From: Vagococcus coleopterorum
GTDB lineage: Bacteria > Bacillota > Bacilli > Lactobacillales > Vagococcaceae
Assembly (NCBI RefSeq): GCF_011303955.1
Contig: NZ_CP049886.1
Span: 1 to 64,000, forward strand
Direction: 5' to 3'
DNA: 64,000 bases
The position numbers and the translations under genes were made by a program. The notes below the pieces were generated by a model. It saw only the letters and a program-made list of their open reading frames with translations, ran no database searches and was not told the origin of the DNA. This document shows, one piece after another, positions 25,367 through 32,938 of this stretch (position 1 is its first letter; each line of letters begins with the position of its first letter).

Positions 25367-25394
25367 ATTGTATCATATATACATATATGAACAA
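25367..25394 (-). promoter_or_regulatory. Promoter reading into the cassette from the right
   Basis: Minus strand -35 TTGTTC (25389-25394), 16 bp spacer, -10 TACAAT (25367-25372) preceded by TGA (extended -10 like). It lies outside the inverted site, so it would drive whichever gene is at the right end. The surrounding CATATAT/ATATATG dyad may also be a control site for the recombinase gene. Confidence 0.55.
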
Positions 25395-25419
25395 CAGATA
25401 TTTTACTAGGAGGCTACCC

Positions 25420-26310
25420 ATGAATCCCTATATCAAAAAGTTTCTCAAATATAAACAGCTTCAAAATTTGTCAAAAAAAACGCTTACCGCCTATCAAACG
25501 GATTTAAGACAATTAAATAAATATTATTTTGATCATTCTGCTAACTTTGATGATTCTTTTTCTAACTTTATTCATTTCATAAGCGAAACACCTTCTCTTA
25601 AGCCAAGTAGCAAGCAGCGTAAAATTATTACCTTAAAAATGTTTTGGCATTTTTTAGTAACACAAGAAAATCTATCTTTACTCCCATTGCCTAATATAGA
25701 AATTAGGAAAGGGATTAGATTGCCTAAAACTTTAACTACAGACGAGCTAAATCAACTCACAGCTGTATTCAATAGAACCTTACCGAAGTCTAGTCTTAAA
25801 AAAAGAGACTTTCTCCGTGATATTGCAATCTTAGAAATTATGATTAACTTAGGGTTACGAATTAGTGAAATTAGCAATATGAATTTGAGTGACTACAATA
25901 GTGGTGCACTAGTTGTGCATGGGAAAAACAATAAAGAAAGGCTTCTTTTTATTACTAATGATCTATCCAAGGAAATAATAGATAATTATCTAACAACGAG
26001 AATAAGTTTTTCTCCAAAAAATGAAGAACAAGCTTTTTTCTTAAATAAATATGGAAGTCGACTATCAATTTTTGGTATATCAAATATATACAAAAAATTT
26101 AAAGAACTTGCTCAAATCAATTCATCATCAACACCTCATTACTTAAGACACAGTTTTGCTACCAATCTTTTGAATAATGGTGCTAACTTGAGAGATATAC
26201 AAGAATTATTAGGGCATTCAAATATTTCAACAACGGAAATTTATACAAGTGTATCATCAACTAGAAAAAAAGAAGTATTATCGATGTATGGTTTTAGAAA
26301 AAATATTTAG
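25420..26310 (+). CDS. Tyrosine recombinase (XerC/D-like) next to the cassette
   Basis: A 296-residue recombinase with an N-terminal core-binding domain (about 1-95, KYKQLQNLSKKTLTAYQTDL) and a catalytic domain. Visible catalytic residues: Arg in NLGLRISEI, Lys in HGKNNKERLLF, HxxR in HYLRHSFATNLL, His in LLGHSNISTTEIYTS and Tyr in the same motif. The start is the ATG behind AGGAGG. The 11-codon upstream extension is ignored. No excisionase or phage genes are near, which fits a dedicated inversion enzyme better than a prophage integrase. It is not the housekeeping XerC/D by context, though this cannot be excluded. Confidence 0.85.
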   Translation: MNPYIKKFLKYKQLQNLSKKTLTAYQTDLRQLNKYYFDHSANFDDSFSNFIHFISETPSLKPSSKQRKIITLKMFWHFLVTQENLSLLPLPNIEIRKGIRLPKTLTTDELNQLTAVFNRTLPKSSLKKRDFLRDIAILEIMINLGLRISEISNMNLSDYNSGALVVHGKNNKERLLFITNDLSKEIIDNYLTTRISFSPKNEEQAFFLNKYGSRLSIFGISNIYKKFKELAQINSSSTPHYLRHSFATNLLNNGANLRDIQELLGHSNISTTEIYTSVSSTRKKEVLSMYGFRKNI

Positions 26311-26342
26311 TGGCGCCTACAATATAATTATGACAAAATAGT

Positions 26343-26720
26343 TCAGCACGATACACCGTAGACACCAATATGTTCTTTCCAAAATAAGATTTTCATTTGA
26401 TATAACCCAGGTTGATTAATTTGAATGTATCCATCTCTATCCGCACGAGTACTCCGTTGTTCTATGTTTGCATTAACGTTCACCCTAAATGAAAAATTTT
26501 TAAAATAGTTAATATTTATTTTTTATATAACATAATAAAATTTTGAGCCGTGTTCATCTGTCCTTAGGATACCTTCTTACCTCATTTTATATCTCTGTAT
26601 CCTACTTTTCAAAATCACTGTCTGAAATCTCAACTCAACCATCTTTTCACTTGAAACATATTGTCCGGCTAAGTCCGATGAATTAATCTCTATATTTGGT
26701 TTTATTGTGCCAAATTCTAA
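26343..26720 (-). pseudogene. Decayed minus-strand gene of unknown family
   Basis: One frame reads through with two in-frame stops (26577-26579 and 26523-26525). It gives EFGTIKPNIEINSSDLAGQY, later RTDEHGSKFYYVI and, at the C-terminus, RADRDGYIQINQPGLYQMKI followed by LFWKEHIGVYGVSC. The last 59 codons are open without a start. Composition is protein-like (possibly beta-rich). Family unknown. Confidence 0.35.
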
Positions 26721-26845
26721 TAGAAGAAACACAAAAACATTTTGGACATTCCTCAATAGATATAACTAATTCTATTTGTACTCATTTAAGCGACAAACAA
26801 AATAATGAACGCGCTGGTAAACTAACTAAATTTTCTAATTTCTAG
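26702..26845 (+). pseudogene. C-terminal remnant of a phage/ICE-type tyrosine integrase
   Basis: The frame ending at the TAG 26843-26845 reads KHFGHSSIDITNSICTHLSD and ends FSNF. This is the conserved C-terminal box (LGHSSIDxTxxxYTH) of Tn916/phage-type integrases, with the catalytic Tyr replaced by Cys. The upstream part is truncated and has lost the HxxR box. It marks an old insertion next to the ribosomal protein operon. Confidence 0.6.
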
Positions 26846-26874
26846 CTCAAGGTATTCAAGTATAACTTAACAAA

Positions 26875-26914
26875 AAAACGCTGTACTCTTTTTAATAAAA
26901 GAGTACAGCGTTTT
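26875..26914 (-). terminator. Terminator of rplU-prp-rpmA
   Basis: Stem of 18 bp containing CGCTGTACTC/GAGTACAGCG, 4 nt loop, and seven T on the minus strand. Confidence 0.92.
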
Positions 26915-26926
26915 AAATTTCAGTGA

Positions 26927-27211
26927 TTATTGAGCAACTGGGTATACTGATACTTGTTTTTTGTCACGGCCTTTACGTTCGAAACGTACTACGCCATCAC
27001 ATTTAGCAAATAAAGTATCGTCGCCACCTTTACCAACGTTTACACCTGGGTAAATTTTAGTACCGCGTTGACGGTATAAAATAGAACCACCTGTAACAGT
27101 TTGTCCGTCAGCACGTTTAGCACCTAGACGTTTTGATTGAGAGTCACGGCCATTGGCTGTAGAACCCCCACCTTTTTTAGTCGCGAAGAATTGTAAGTTC
27201 ATTTTTAACAT
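26927..27211 (-). CDS. rpmA: 50S ribosomal protein L27
   Basis: A 94-residue protein with the Firmicutes-type N-terminal extension [10 protein letters not shown], cut after FFA by the protease Prp to expose the L27 tail that reaches the peptidyl-transferase centre. The body contains [17 protein letters not shown] and [14 protein letters not shown]. The start is the ATG at 27211; the frame open upstream into prp has no support. Last gene of the rplU-prp-rpmA operon. Confidence 0.97.
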   Translation of the reverse strand: MLKMNLQFFATKKGGGSTANGRDSQSKRLGAKRADGQTVTGGSILYRQRGTKIYPGVNVGKGGDDTLFAKCDGVVRFERKGRDKKQVSVYPVAQ

Positions 27212-27225
27212 GAGTTGCACCTCCA

Positions 27226-27567
27226 TTATTTTGTAAGTGTTTTAAGACTAATATAGTCTGAATATTCTTGTTCTAACCCTTGTAAACCTAACAGTAAGTT
27301 TTCTAACAGAAGTTGAGATTTTAACGACTGCTCATCTGTAATGTCATCATACGTTTCAAGATATAAGTAACCTTGTTCTGTCATATCTATCTCCACGATG
27401 GGAGTAAATCCAGCTAAAGCTTCTACACCATTGATTGTACTGAATGCTAGTGCCGAAACACCTGCACACACGATATCACTACCATGAGGACCGCTATTAG
27501 CATGTCCTGAAAGTTCAAATGAAACAATCTTGCCATCAGCTTGACGTTTAAATGTTCCCTCGATCAT
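27226..27567 (-). CDS. prp: Ribosomal-processing cysteine protease Prp
   Basis: A 113-residue cysteine protease (YsxB family) that removes the N-terminal extension of L27. The catalytic His and Cys are in [20 protein letters not shown] (His22 and Cys34). It lies between rplU and rpmA, the conserved order in Firmicutes and Fusobacteria whose L27 carries the extension, and both are present here. Confidence 0.95.
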   Translation of the reverse strand: MIEGTFKRQADGKIVSFELSGHANSGPHGSDIVCAGVSALAFSTINGVEALAGFTPIVEIDMTEQGYLYLETYDDITDEQSLKSQLLLENLLLGLQGLEQEYSDYISLKTLTK

Positions 27568-27593
27568 CCTAATCCCTCTTTCGTTAACTAACC

Positions 27594-27902
27594 TTACGCG
27601 TTGATTGAGTCAATGACAACTTTTGTATATGGTTGACGGTGACCTTGTTTACGGTGAGTGTGTTTTTTAGGTTTGTATTTGAAAGTAACAACTTTCTTTT
27701 GTTTTCCGTGTTTTTCAACAGTTCCAACAACAGTTGCGCCTTTTACGGTTGGAGTTCCAACTACTGTTTTCTTTCCACCTACTAAAACGATTTCGTCAAA
27801 AGTAACTGTTTCGCCCGCTTCTACATCTAATTTCTCAACATAGATTGCTTGACCTACTTCTACTTTTACTTGCTTGCCACCTGTTTTAACAATTGCGTAC
27901 AT
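27594..27902 (-). CDS. rplU: 50S ribosomal protein L21
   Basis: A 102-residue 23S rRNA-binding protein starting [18 protein letters not shown], with the C-terminal signature [19 protein letters not shown]. An in-frame upstream ATG 12 bp earlier is too close to AAGGAGG to be used. First gene of its operon behind a structured leader and a strong promoter. Confidence 0.97.
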   Translation of the reverse strand: MYAIVKTGGKQVKVEVGQAIYVEKLDVEAGETVTFDEIVLVGGKKTVVGTPTVKGATVVGTVEKHGKQKKVVTFKYKPKKHTHRKQGHRQPYTKVVIDSINA

Positions 27903-27914
27903 GCTGTAAAGCAC

Positions 27915-28010
27915 CTCCTTATTTTTTTAAACTTAGACTCGCCAGTGTGAGCGACTCTTCCGAGTTCTTATTTACTCAGTTTGTGCGGTTGTAGATGTGG
28001 AGACCACAAT
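27915..28010 (-). ncRNA. L21 leader RNA (putative autoregulatory element)
   Basis: The roughly 100 nt 5' leader of rplU has paired elements such as GAGTCGC/GCGAGTC (one mismatch) around 27938-27961. It ends shortly before AAGGAGG. Position and composition fit the L21 leader family known in Firmicutes, which is thought to be bound by L21. A covariance-model search would be needed to confirm it. Confidence 0.55.
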
Positions 28011-28022
28011 TACAACAAGACT

Positions 28023-28051
28023 ATCTTACCAAAAATAAAAAGCCAAGTCAA
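28023..28051 (-). promoter_or_regulatory. rplU operon promoter
   Basis: Minus strand -35 TTGACT (28046-28051), 17 bp spacer, -10 TAAGAT (28023-28028). Confidence 0.8.
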
Positions 28052-28107
28052 TGGAATCATCAGATGTTTTCTTGATAATTTCATTCACTTAGCTTGTCTT
28101 TTTCTTG

Positions 28108-28725
28108 CTATTTTCCGTTATTAATATCAACCATGAAAAAGCCACGTAAGTTAGCATCTTCAAGCATTTGACAATCTAACATTTTATATAAATTCTCAGC
28201 CATATAATGCGTCGCATAAATTTTACCATCACGAACCCATTGGTCAATAAAACCAAGGACACCATAGACCATATAATTCATAAATAATGAACGTGGGATA
28301 CGACCATCTATGTCATTACCAACTAGATCATTATATCTTTGTGTTTGTTCAAATAGTTTTTCGCTATATAAATCACGATAAATTAAGGCTTCTTTTTCTT
28401 TCAATAGGACCGAAAAGAAATCTTGATGTTCTTCTACAAATTCAAAAACATGAGTTAGCGACAGTCTCGGCTGCATAATCCCATCTTGATTTTCTTTTTC
28501 AAACATAACCGCCTCAAAGAAATCAGTAATCAGCTCTGTCATTGTTGTTTCAATAAACTCTTCTTTATCTTTAAAATGTAAATAAAAGGTTCCTCTTGTG
28601 ACTTCCGCTGTTTGAGTTAAATCTTTAACATTTACCTCAGAAATTTTTTTCGTTCTTAATAATACTAAAAAAGCATTTTTTAATTTACGTCTTGTTTTCA
28701 AAACTCGTGGATCAGTCTTCCCCAT
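28108..28725 (-). CDS. TetR/AcrR-family transcriptional regulator
   Basis: A 205-residue regulator with an N-terminal helix-turn-helix (VNVKDLTQTAEVTRGTFYLHFKDKEEFIE, about 26-54) and a helical ligand/dimer domain resembling the TetR_C_8 (DhaS-like) type. It is transcribed alone, with a GAAGAGGG ribosome-binding site before the ATG. No adjacent transporter or enzyme points to its target, and the ligand is unknown. Confidence 0.9.
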   Translation of the reverse strand: MGKTDPRVLKTRRKLKNAFLVLLRTKKISEVNVKDLTQTAEVTRGTFYLHFKDKEEFIETTMTELITDFFEAVMFEKENQDGIMQPRLSLTHVFEFVEEHQDFFSVLLKEKEALIYRDLYSEKLFEQTQRYNDLVGNDIDGRIPRSLFMNYMVYGVLGFIDQWVRDGKIYATHYMAENLYKMLDCQMLEDANLRGFFMVDINNGK

Positions 28726-28927
28726 ATTTTCCCTCTTCTCTTCTTTTCCCTAGTTATTATATTGCCTTATTTCCCCAAATAAAGCTAACAATCAAAGTAT
28801 AGCGGTGATTTTTTGACTTGTCTAGTGTTCAGTGAACATTTAACTTAGTTTTTTTATATCGTTGGTATCGAAGTTGCTATTATTTTTAATTATTGCATCC
28901 AAATGCCGAGACAACGCTAAATAGATA

Positions 28928-28956
28928 TTGACTTGAGCACTTACTTTCTGTACAAT
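28928..28956 (+). promoter_or_regulatory. tRNA-Arg promoter
   Basis: -35 TTGACT (28928-28933), 17 bp spacer, -10 TACAAT (28951-28956), 19 bp before the tRNA. Confidence 0.8.
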
Positions 28957-28975
28957 TAGTTTTGTTATTCAATCT

Positions 28976-29049
28976 GTCATAGTAGCTCAGCCGGATAGAG
29001 CATCCGCCTTCTAAGCGGACGGTCGGGGGTTCGAATCCCTCCTGTGACA
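28976..29049 (+). tRNA. tRNA-Arg (anticodon TCT)
   Basis: A 74 nt cloverleaf. Acceptor GTCATAG pairs with CTGTGAC, with discriminator A. The anticodon stem TCCGC/GCGGA holds loop CTTCTAA (anticodon TCT, reads AGA/AGG), and the T-arm has GGGGGTTCGAATCCCTC. CCA is not encoded. Own promoter and terminator. A single tRNA, so it could be an integration target, but no element abuts it. Confidence 0.95.
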
Positions 29050-29056
29050 TCATTAT

Positions 29057-29086
29057 AAAAAGCCCACCGACATCGGTGGGCTTTTT
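29057..29086. terminator. Terminator shared by tRNA-Arg and the immunity-like gene
   Basis: AAAAAGCCCACCGA and TCGGTGGGCTTTTT, with a minimal loop, between convergent genes. Confidence 0.92.
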
Positions 29087-29095
29087 TGTTAACTA

Positions 29096-29398
29096 TTACT
29101 TACCAAATGTTAGGGGTGTTGATGCTAAACCACGGCCCAATTCTTTTTCAAACTTACCGATTGTAGAAATATCCATGTATAGTCCTTTGACCTTTTCGGA
29201 CAATTCACTGCGAATAGCCTGTGGGCGTAAGGCTAATTCTAAGTCATTGATGACTCTTGGGTAGTAGCCATCTTCTTCTAATTTATTTTTAGCACTCACT
29301 AAAATCTCACGTTCAACTGCTGTTGTTGCTTCATCTAACACTAAATCATACAAGCGTAACACCATTTTTTCTTGTCCTATTTTTCTACTGTTGTTCAT
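29096..29398 (-). CDS. Bacteriocin immunity-like protein (EntA_Immun type)
   Basis: A 100-residue, mostly helical, soluble protein. The pattern LYDLVLDEATTAVEREILVSA, then a mid region rich in Leu and a C-terminal LYMDISTIGKFEKELGRGLA resembles the four-helix immunity proteins for pediocin-like bacteriocins. Such proteins protect cells by binding the mannose-PTS receptor together with the bacteriocin. No bacteriocin precursor or transporter lies nearby, so this would be an orphan immunity gene. Confidence is moderate because the family is diverse. Confidence 0.5.
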   Translation of the reverse strand: MNNSRKIGQEKMVLRLYDLVLDEATTAVEREILVSAKNKLEEDGYYPRVINDLELALRPQAIRSELSEKVKGLYMDISTIGKFEKELGRGLASTPLTFGK

Positions 29399-29608
29399 TC
29401 TAAATCCTCCTGTCTTTTTCTAAAGATGTAAAGATTTATTTCGACTTTAGAATACTCCTATCTCGGTCACCTTTCAATCATTCAAAAAAATCAATCTAAA
29501 TTACCTATAGTTATGAACAAACATTTTACAATAAACCATAGTTAAATTGTACGTTTTAGACATTTCATGGTAAAATGTAGCGTATTAAAAAAATGTTAGG
29601 AGATTATT

Positions 29609-30373
29609 ATGACTGAGAAAAAAACTAAAGAACAAGCCGCTTGGAAACCAAGCGCAGAAAATAAATCGAAAGCAACTCGCTTACGTATTTTCGCTGCATT
29701 ATCATGGGTTGCTGCAATCGCTGCACAAATGGGAGCTATTTACTACATTTCACACGTGAAACCAATTGCTATGTGGATTCCAATTGTGATTATGGTCGTT
29801 GACGCTGCCTTCGCTATCACTGGTGGTATGTTATGGAAGAAATCAAACCACATCGATCCGCCAAGTGAGAAAAACAAATTCTTATTCTACATCCAAAGCC
29901 AATTAGGTTTAATCGTTGCGATTATCGCCTTCTTACCTTTAATCATCTTCATCTTTACTAGTAAAGACTTAGACAAAAAACAAAAAGGTATTTTAGGTTC
30001 AATCGCTGTTGTATTACTTGTTGCAACAGGTTTAGTAAGCACTGACTGGAACCCAGTTTCAGCTGAACAATACGCTGCACAAACTGATATGATCGAAATT
30101 TTAGCTGATGGTAACGATGTCTACGGGACTAAATCAGGTGAAAAATATCATATTTATGAAGATTGCCAATACTTAAAAAATTCAACAGAAGTTACTAAAG
30201 GTTCGGTTATTGACTTACACGAGAAAAACTCTCACATCTTAGGAACACCTGAAGCATTGTGTTCAACATGTAAGAAAAAAGCCATGAAAGCTAAAGGCTT
30301 AGATGATGCTGCTTTAGATAAAGCGATGTTAGATCGTTTAACTGAACGCGAATCAGAAGGCACTGATAAATAA
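29609..30373 (+). CDS. Four-TM membrane protein with C-terminal Cys/His metal-site motif
   Basis: A 254-residue protein with four hydrophobic helices (about 27-46, 53-73, 92-114 and 125-142) and a C-terminal domain of about 110 residues. That domain contains VYGTKSGEKYHIYEDCQYLKN and LCSTCKKKA. The His-x4-Cys...Cys-x2-Cys pattern resembles the Ada-like zinc motif found in nuclease- or surface-linked bacterial proteins. Probably membrane-bound with a structural Zn site. AGGAGA ribosome-binding site. Function unknown; monocistronic. Confidence 0.65.
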   Translation: MTEKKTKEQAAWKPSAENKSKATRLRIFAALSWVAAIAAQMGAIYYISHVKPIAMWIPIVIMVVDAAFAITGGMLWKKSNHIDPPSEKNKFLFYIQSQLGLIVAIIAFLPLIIFIFTSKDLDKKQKGILGSIAVVLLVATGLVSTDWNPVSAEQYAAQTDMIEILADGNDVYGTKSGEKYHIYEDCQYLKNSTEVTKGSVIDLHEKNSHILGTPEALCSTCKKKAMKAKGLDDAALDKAMLDRLTERESEGTDK

Positions 30374-30383
30374 TTGGTTAAGC

Positions 30384-30414
30384 AAAAAGAGACAGCCGTT
30401 GGCTGTCTCTTTTT
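30384..30414. terminator. Bidirectional terminator between the membrane protein and rpoN
   Basis: AAAAAGAGACAGCC, GTT, GGCTGTCTCTTTTT. Convergent genes share it. Confidence 0.92.
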
Positions 30415-31745
30415 TATTCAAATCGTTTCCGTTGGGATGAAGAAGGAATCCCTAAGACATCTCGATATTTTGCTACTGTTCTTCTAGAAACAGCAATGCC
30501 CTGCTCCTCTAATAAAGTCACAATTTTTTGATCGGATAACGGTTTTGTTTTTGTTTCCTTTTCAATAATATCTTGAATCGCTTGTTGTGCTTGGTCAGCT
30601 GATTGATCCACACCTTCATCTGATGACGCTAATTTTGTACTAAAGAAATGTTTTAGCTCAAAGACGCCGAAAGCTGTTTCTAGATACTTGCCATTTACCG
30701 CACGACTAACTGTCGATTCATGAACGCCAATTGCTTCAGCAACCTCTTTTAAAGTTAATGGTTTAAGCACCCGCGTTGTTTCTTTAAAGAATTCTTTTTG
30801 ACGTTCAACAATTTGTAACCCGACTTTTAAAATGGTCTCGTTACGATAAGATAAACTATTTTGCAACCATTCAAACTCTTGTTGTTTATCCGTTAGGTAT
30901 GTCTCAACTTCTTGATCTTGATATTGGGACATCTCTTGTAGATAGCTTTCTTGGAAGATCAGTTCTGGTGCTCCAAACTTGGTACTATAGACATTAATCT
31001 CACCCTCTTCAAACAAAACTCGAATATCAGGGTAAGACACCTGTGCCATACTCCCACCGAAATCTGCCCCTGGATTAGGACTTAGTTTCACCACATAATC
31101 TGAAACTGCCTGAATATCTTTTAGTTCCACTTGATAGTCTTTAGCAATCTCTGCCCACTTGCGATCGGCAAATAACTGGAAGTCTTCTTCTAAGATTAAA
31201 TACGCAATGGCAGGCGCATGTTGGTCGCGCTCTGTTTGTAACATTAAACACTCCTGCAAGTTGCGAGCACCAACACCCGCAGGTTCTAATTGTTGGAGCA
31301 GTGTTAGGGCATCTAGGTATTCCATAAAGGCGCCACCATTACTTGCCACTGCTTCATCAAGATCAATACTTAAATAGCCATTTGAATCGATGAACTCAAC
31401 TAAATAAAGGATTTTTTGACGAATAGGTGTATCACGGTAATTCATATATATTTGTTCAACTAAGTACTCCAATAGTGATTGTTGCTTTTCAGGAAGCTGA
31501 CTAAAGCGGTCAAACTCTTCGGCTCCGGCTCCGGCACCACCCAAACGGCGACCTGCCTCTAAAGATTCTTTAAAGTCACTGGATGGTCGCACGACTTCAA
31601 TTAAAGGATTCCCCAAAGCTTTATCTTCTACAAAAGCTAACACTTCTTCTGAATTAAATTCTAACATTGAAATAGCCTGACTTAAATTTTGCGTCATATT
31701 TAACTGTTGATTCTGCTGCTGTTTCCCCACTTGTTTGAATTGCAA
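30414..31745 (-). CDS. rpoN: RNA polymerase sigma-54 factor RpoN
   Basis: A 443-residue sigma factor. A Gln-rich activator-responsive region I (FKQVGKQQQNQQLNMTQNLSQAI), a core-binding region, a DNA-binding helix-turn-helix (LKEVAEAIGVHESTVSRAVNGKY) and the RpoN box (VSRRTVAKYRDVLGI) are in order. I take the TTG at 31745 as start, 8 nt after AGGGGAG, because the longer frame reads through the ribosome-binding site. In Lactobacillales sigma-54 mainly serves PTS operons, and one with a sigma-54 promoter and LevR-type activator lies directly upstream. Confidence 0.95.
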   Translation of the reverse strand: MQFKQVGKQQQNQQLNMTQNLSQAISMLEFNSEEVLAFVEDKALGNPLIEVVRPSSDFKESLEAGRRLGGAGAGAEEFDRFSQLPEKQQSLLEYLVEQIYMNYRDTPIRQKILYLVEFIDSNGYLSIDLDEAVASNGGAFMEYLDALTLLQQLEPAGVGARNLQECLMLQTERDQHAPAIAYLILEEDFQLFADRKWAEIAKDYQVELKDIQAVSDYVVKLSPNPGADFGGSMAQVSYPDIRVLFEEGEINVYSTKFGAPELIFQESYLQEMSQYQDQEVETYLTDKQQEFEWLQNSLSYRNETILKVGLQIVERQKEFFKETTRVLKPLTLKEVAEAIGVHESTVSRAVNGKYLETAFGVFELKHFFSTKLASSDEGVDQSADQAQQAIQDIIEKETKTKPLSDQKIVTLLEEQGIAVSRRTVAKYRDVLGIPSSSQRKRFE

Positions 31746-31789
31746 AAAAAGCACTCCCCTCAACTTTATCTACTTGATTTCTTATCTCT

Positions 31790-31817
31790 AGTGTATCATA
31801 ACCAGAGCTTGATTCAA
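31790..31817 (-). promoter_or_regulatory. rpoN promoter
   Basis: Minus strand -35 TTGAAT (31812-31817), 16 bp spacer, -10 TACACT (31790-31795) with an extended TGA. No clear terminator separates it from the PTS operon, so read-through into rpoN is also possible. Confidence 0.6.
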
Positions 31818-31849
31818 TCAAGGATAACTTGTTTAGGAAGTGCTTTTTA

Positions 31850-32938
31850 TTATGGTTGTTTTAATTCAAACTTACTCCATGGTTTGATGAAGTCTAGTAA
31901 GAATAATTCATTTTCAGGAATTGATCCTACTAGGTTTTTACGGTCATCTTTATGGGGCTGTAAAACAATATGTAATTCATTTTTGTATTTACCGAATGAG
32001 TCATTACCAATCACCACATCACCACGTTTAAACTCTTGTTGGTGATTGTGCTCTGGATTAGCAACGTCATGATATTTCACTCGAACTTGGGTTGAACGAA
32101 TCACTTGATCGGTAATATCACCACGTCTAAAGTGGCCGCTTTCTGATAAGATATCTTTTTCCACTTGGTTCACTGTCGGTAAAACATCACAGTTCAGTTT
32201 TAGTTTATAACGGTCAACTGCAGCTAATTCTGCTAACTCCTCATCAGATGCGTAACCATTACCGATAATTACCACATCAATCAGACCTGTCGCAAATAAA
32301 TGCGTAGCTTGCAAAGCGATTGGTAAGTCCCGGTGCATTTCTAACGTTGGCAAGCCATCGTTCACATCCCAAGGCCCTTGATTGCCACCACTAGCTGTAA
32401 CGAAAGCAGCCGTTTTCAACCCTTGGTTTTTAAAGCGTTGACTACATTCAATAAAGAAGTCATACGGTAGCGCTGTTCCACGTTGCGGGTAGAAGTTATG
32501 ACAGCCGTACAAAAACGGACGATTGGCTTCATAAGATAAAATATTATCTAAATAGGCCACGTTATTACTCATGTTTAATTCAATAGCTAAGTTTTGCGGG
32601 TTATAAGTTAATTGTGATTCTTTATTACCATCAAACCCTTCATCTAAACGAATGCCATCAGCACCTAACTCAGCAAAGAAACTTAAATCATCGTATGAAA
32701 TGCCTAGTTCACCAAAAACCGATGGGGCGATATCAAGAATTACTTCATAACCTAAGTCACGAGCATACATAATAATATCTTGGAATTTCTCACGAACTTT
32801 ATCTTTACCGTCCACTACTTCTAACATACTCATGAATAAACGTGTGTAGCCCAGATCTGCAGCTTTTTTTAAATAAACTTTATCCTCTTCAATAACACTG
32901 TGGTCTGGATAAATCGAAATGCCTAATTCTCGTTTCAT
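31850..32938 (-). CDS. DUF871 family protein, MupG-like phospho-glycosidase
   Basis: A 362-residue protein with a TIM-barrel N-terminal domain (RELGISIYPDHSVIEEDKVY, YEVILDIAPSVFGELGIS, GADGIRLDEGFDG, NFYPQRGTALPYDFF) and a beta-rich C-terminal domain. Staphylococcal MupG of this family cleaves MurNAc-6-phosphate-GlcNAc. Here it overlaps a GH1 gene (ATGA) and belongs to a disaccharide PTS operon without murQ in view, so the substrate may differ. The start at 32938 follows GGGAGGAAG. Confidence 0.85.
   Translation of the reverse strand: MKRELGISIYPDHSVIEEDKVYLKKAADLGYTRLFMSMLEVVDGKDKVREKFQDIIMYARDLGYEVILDIAPSVFGELGISYDDLSFFAELGADGIRLDEGFDGNKESQLTYNPQNLAIELNMSNNVAYLDNILSYEANRPFLYGCHNFYPQRGTALPYDFFIECSQRFKNQGLKTAAFVTASGGNQGPWDVNDGLPTLEMHRDLPIALQATHLFATGLIDVVIIGNGYASDEELAELAAVDRYKLKLNCDVLPTVNQVEKDILSESGHFRRGDITDQVIRSTQVRVKYHDVANPEHNHQQEFKRGDVVIGNDSFGKYKNELHIVLQPHKDDRKNLVGSIPENELFLLDFIKPWSKFELKQP

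Larger units (their letters stand above)
23746..25367. other. Putative invertible two-gene cassette
   Basis: Two convergent genes (23787-24578 plus, 24570-25322 minus) are enclosed by near-identical sites in inverted orientation, with a tyrosine recombinase gene 50 bp outside the right site. Recombination between the sites would flip the 1.6 kb segment. Each gene would keep its own ribosome-binding site but exchange the outer flank, which is a masking arm on the left and a promoter on the right. Inversion itself is inferred. Confidence 0.55.
26311..26926. other. About 600 bp intergenic region with gene remnants
   Basis: No intact gene. Contains the C-terminal remnant of a tyrosine integrase (plus strand, about 26702-26845), a broken minus-strand frame (26343-26720) and the rpmA terminator. 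It appears to be the scar of an older integrated element. Confidence 0.6.

Noticed and set aside
25420-26310. Treating the recombinase as the integrase of a prophage or ICE
   Set aside because: No phage, conjugation or excisionase genes lie nearby and no attachment-site direct repeats were seen. The flanking inverted sites fit inversion better.
28976-29049. tRNA-Arg as the attachment site of the 22-26.9 kb island
   Set aside because: The tRNA lies beyond the L27/L21 operon and the TetR gene, and I saw no repeat of its 3' end within the island.
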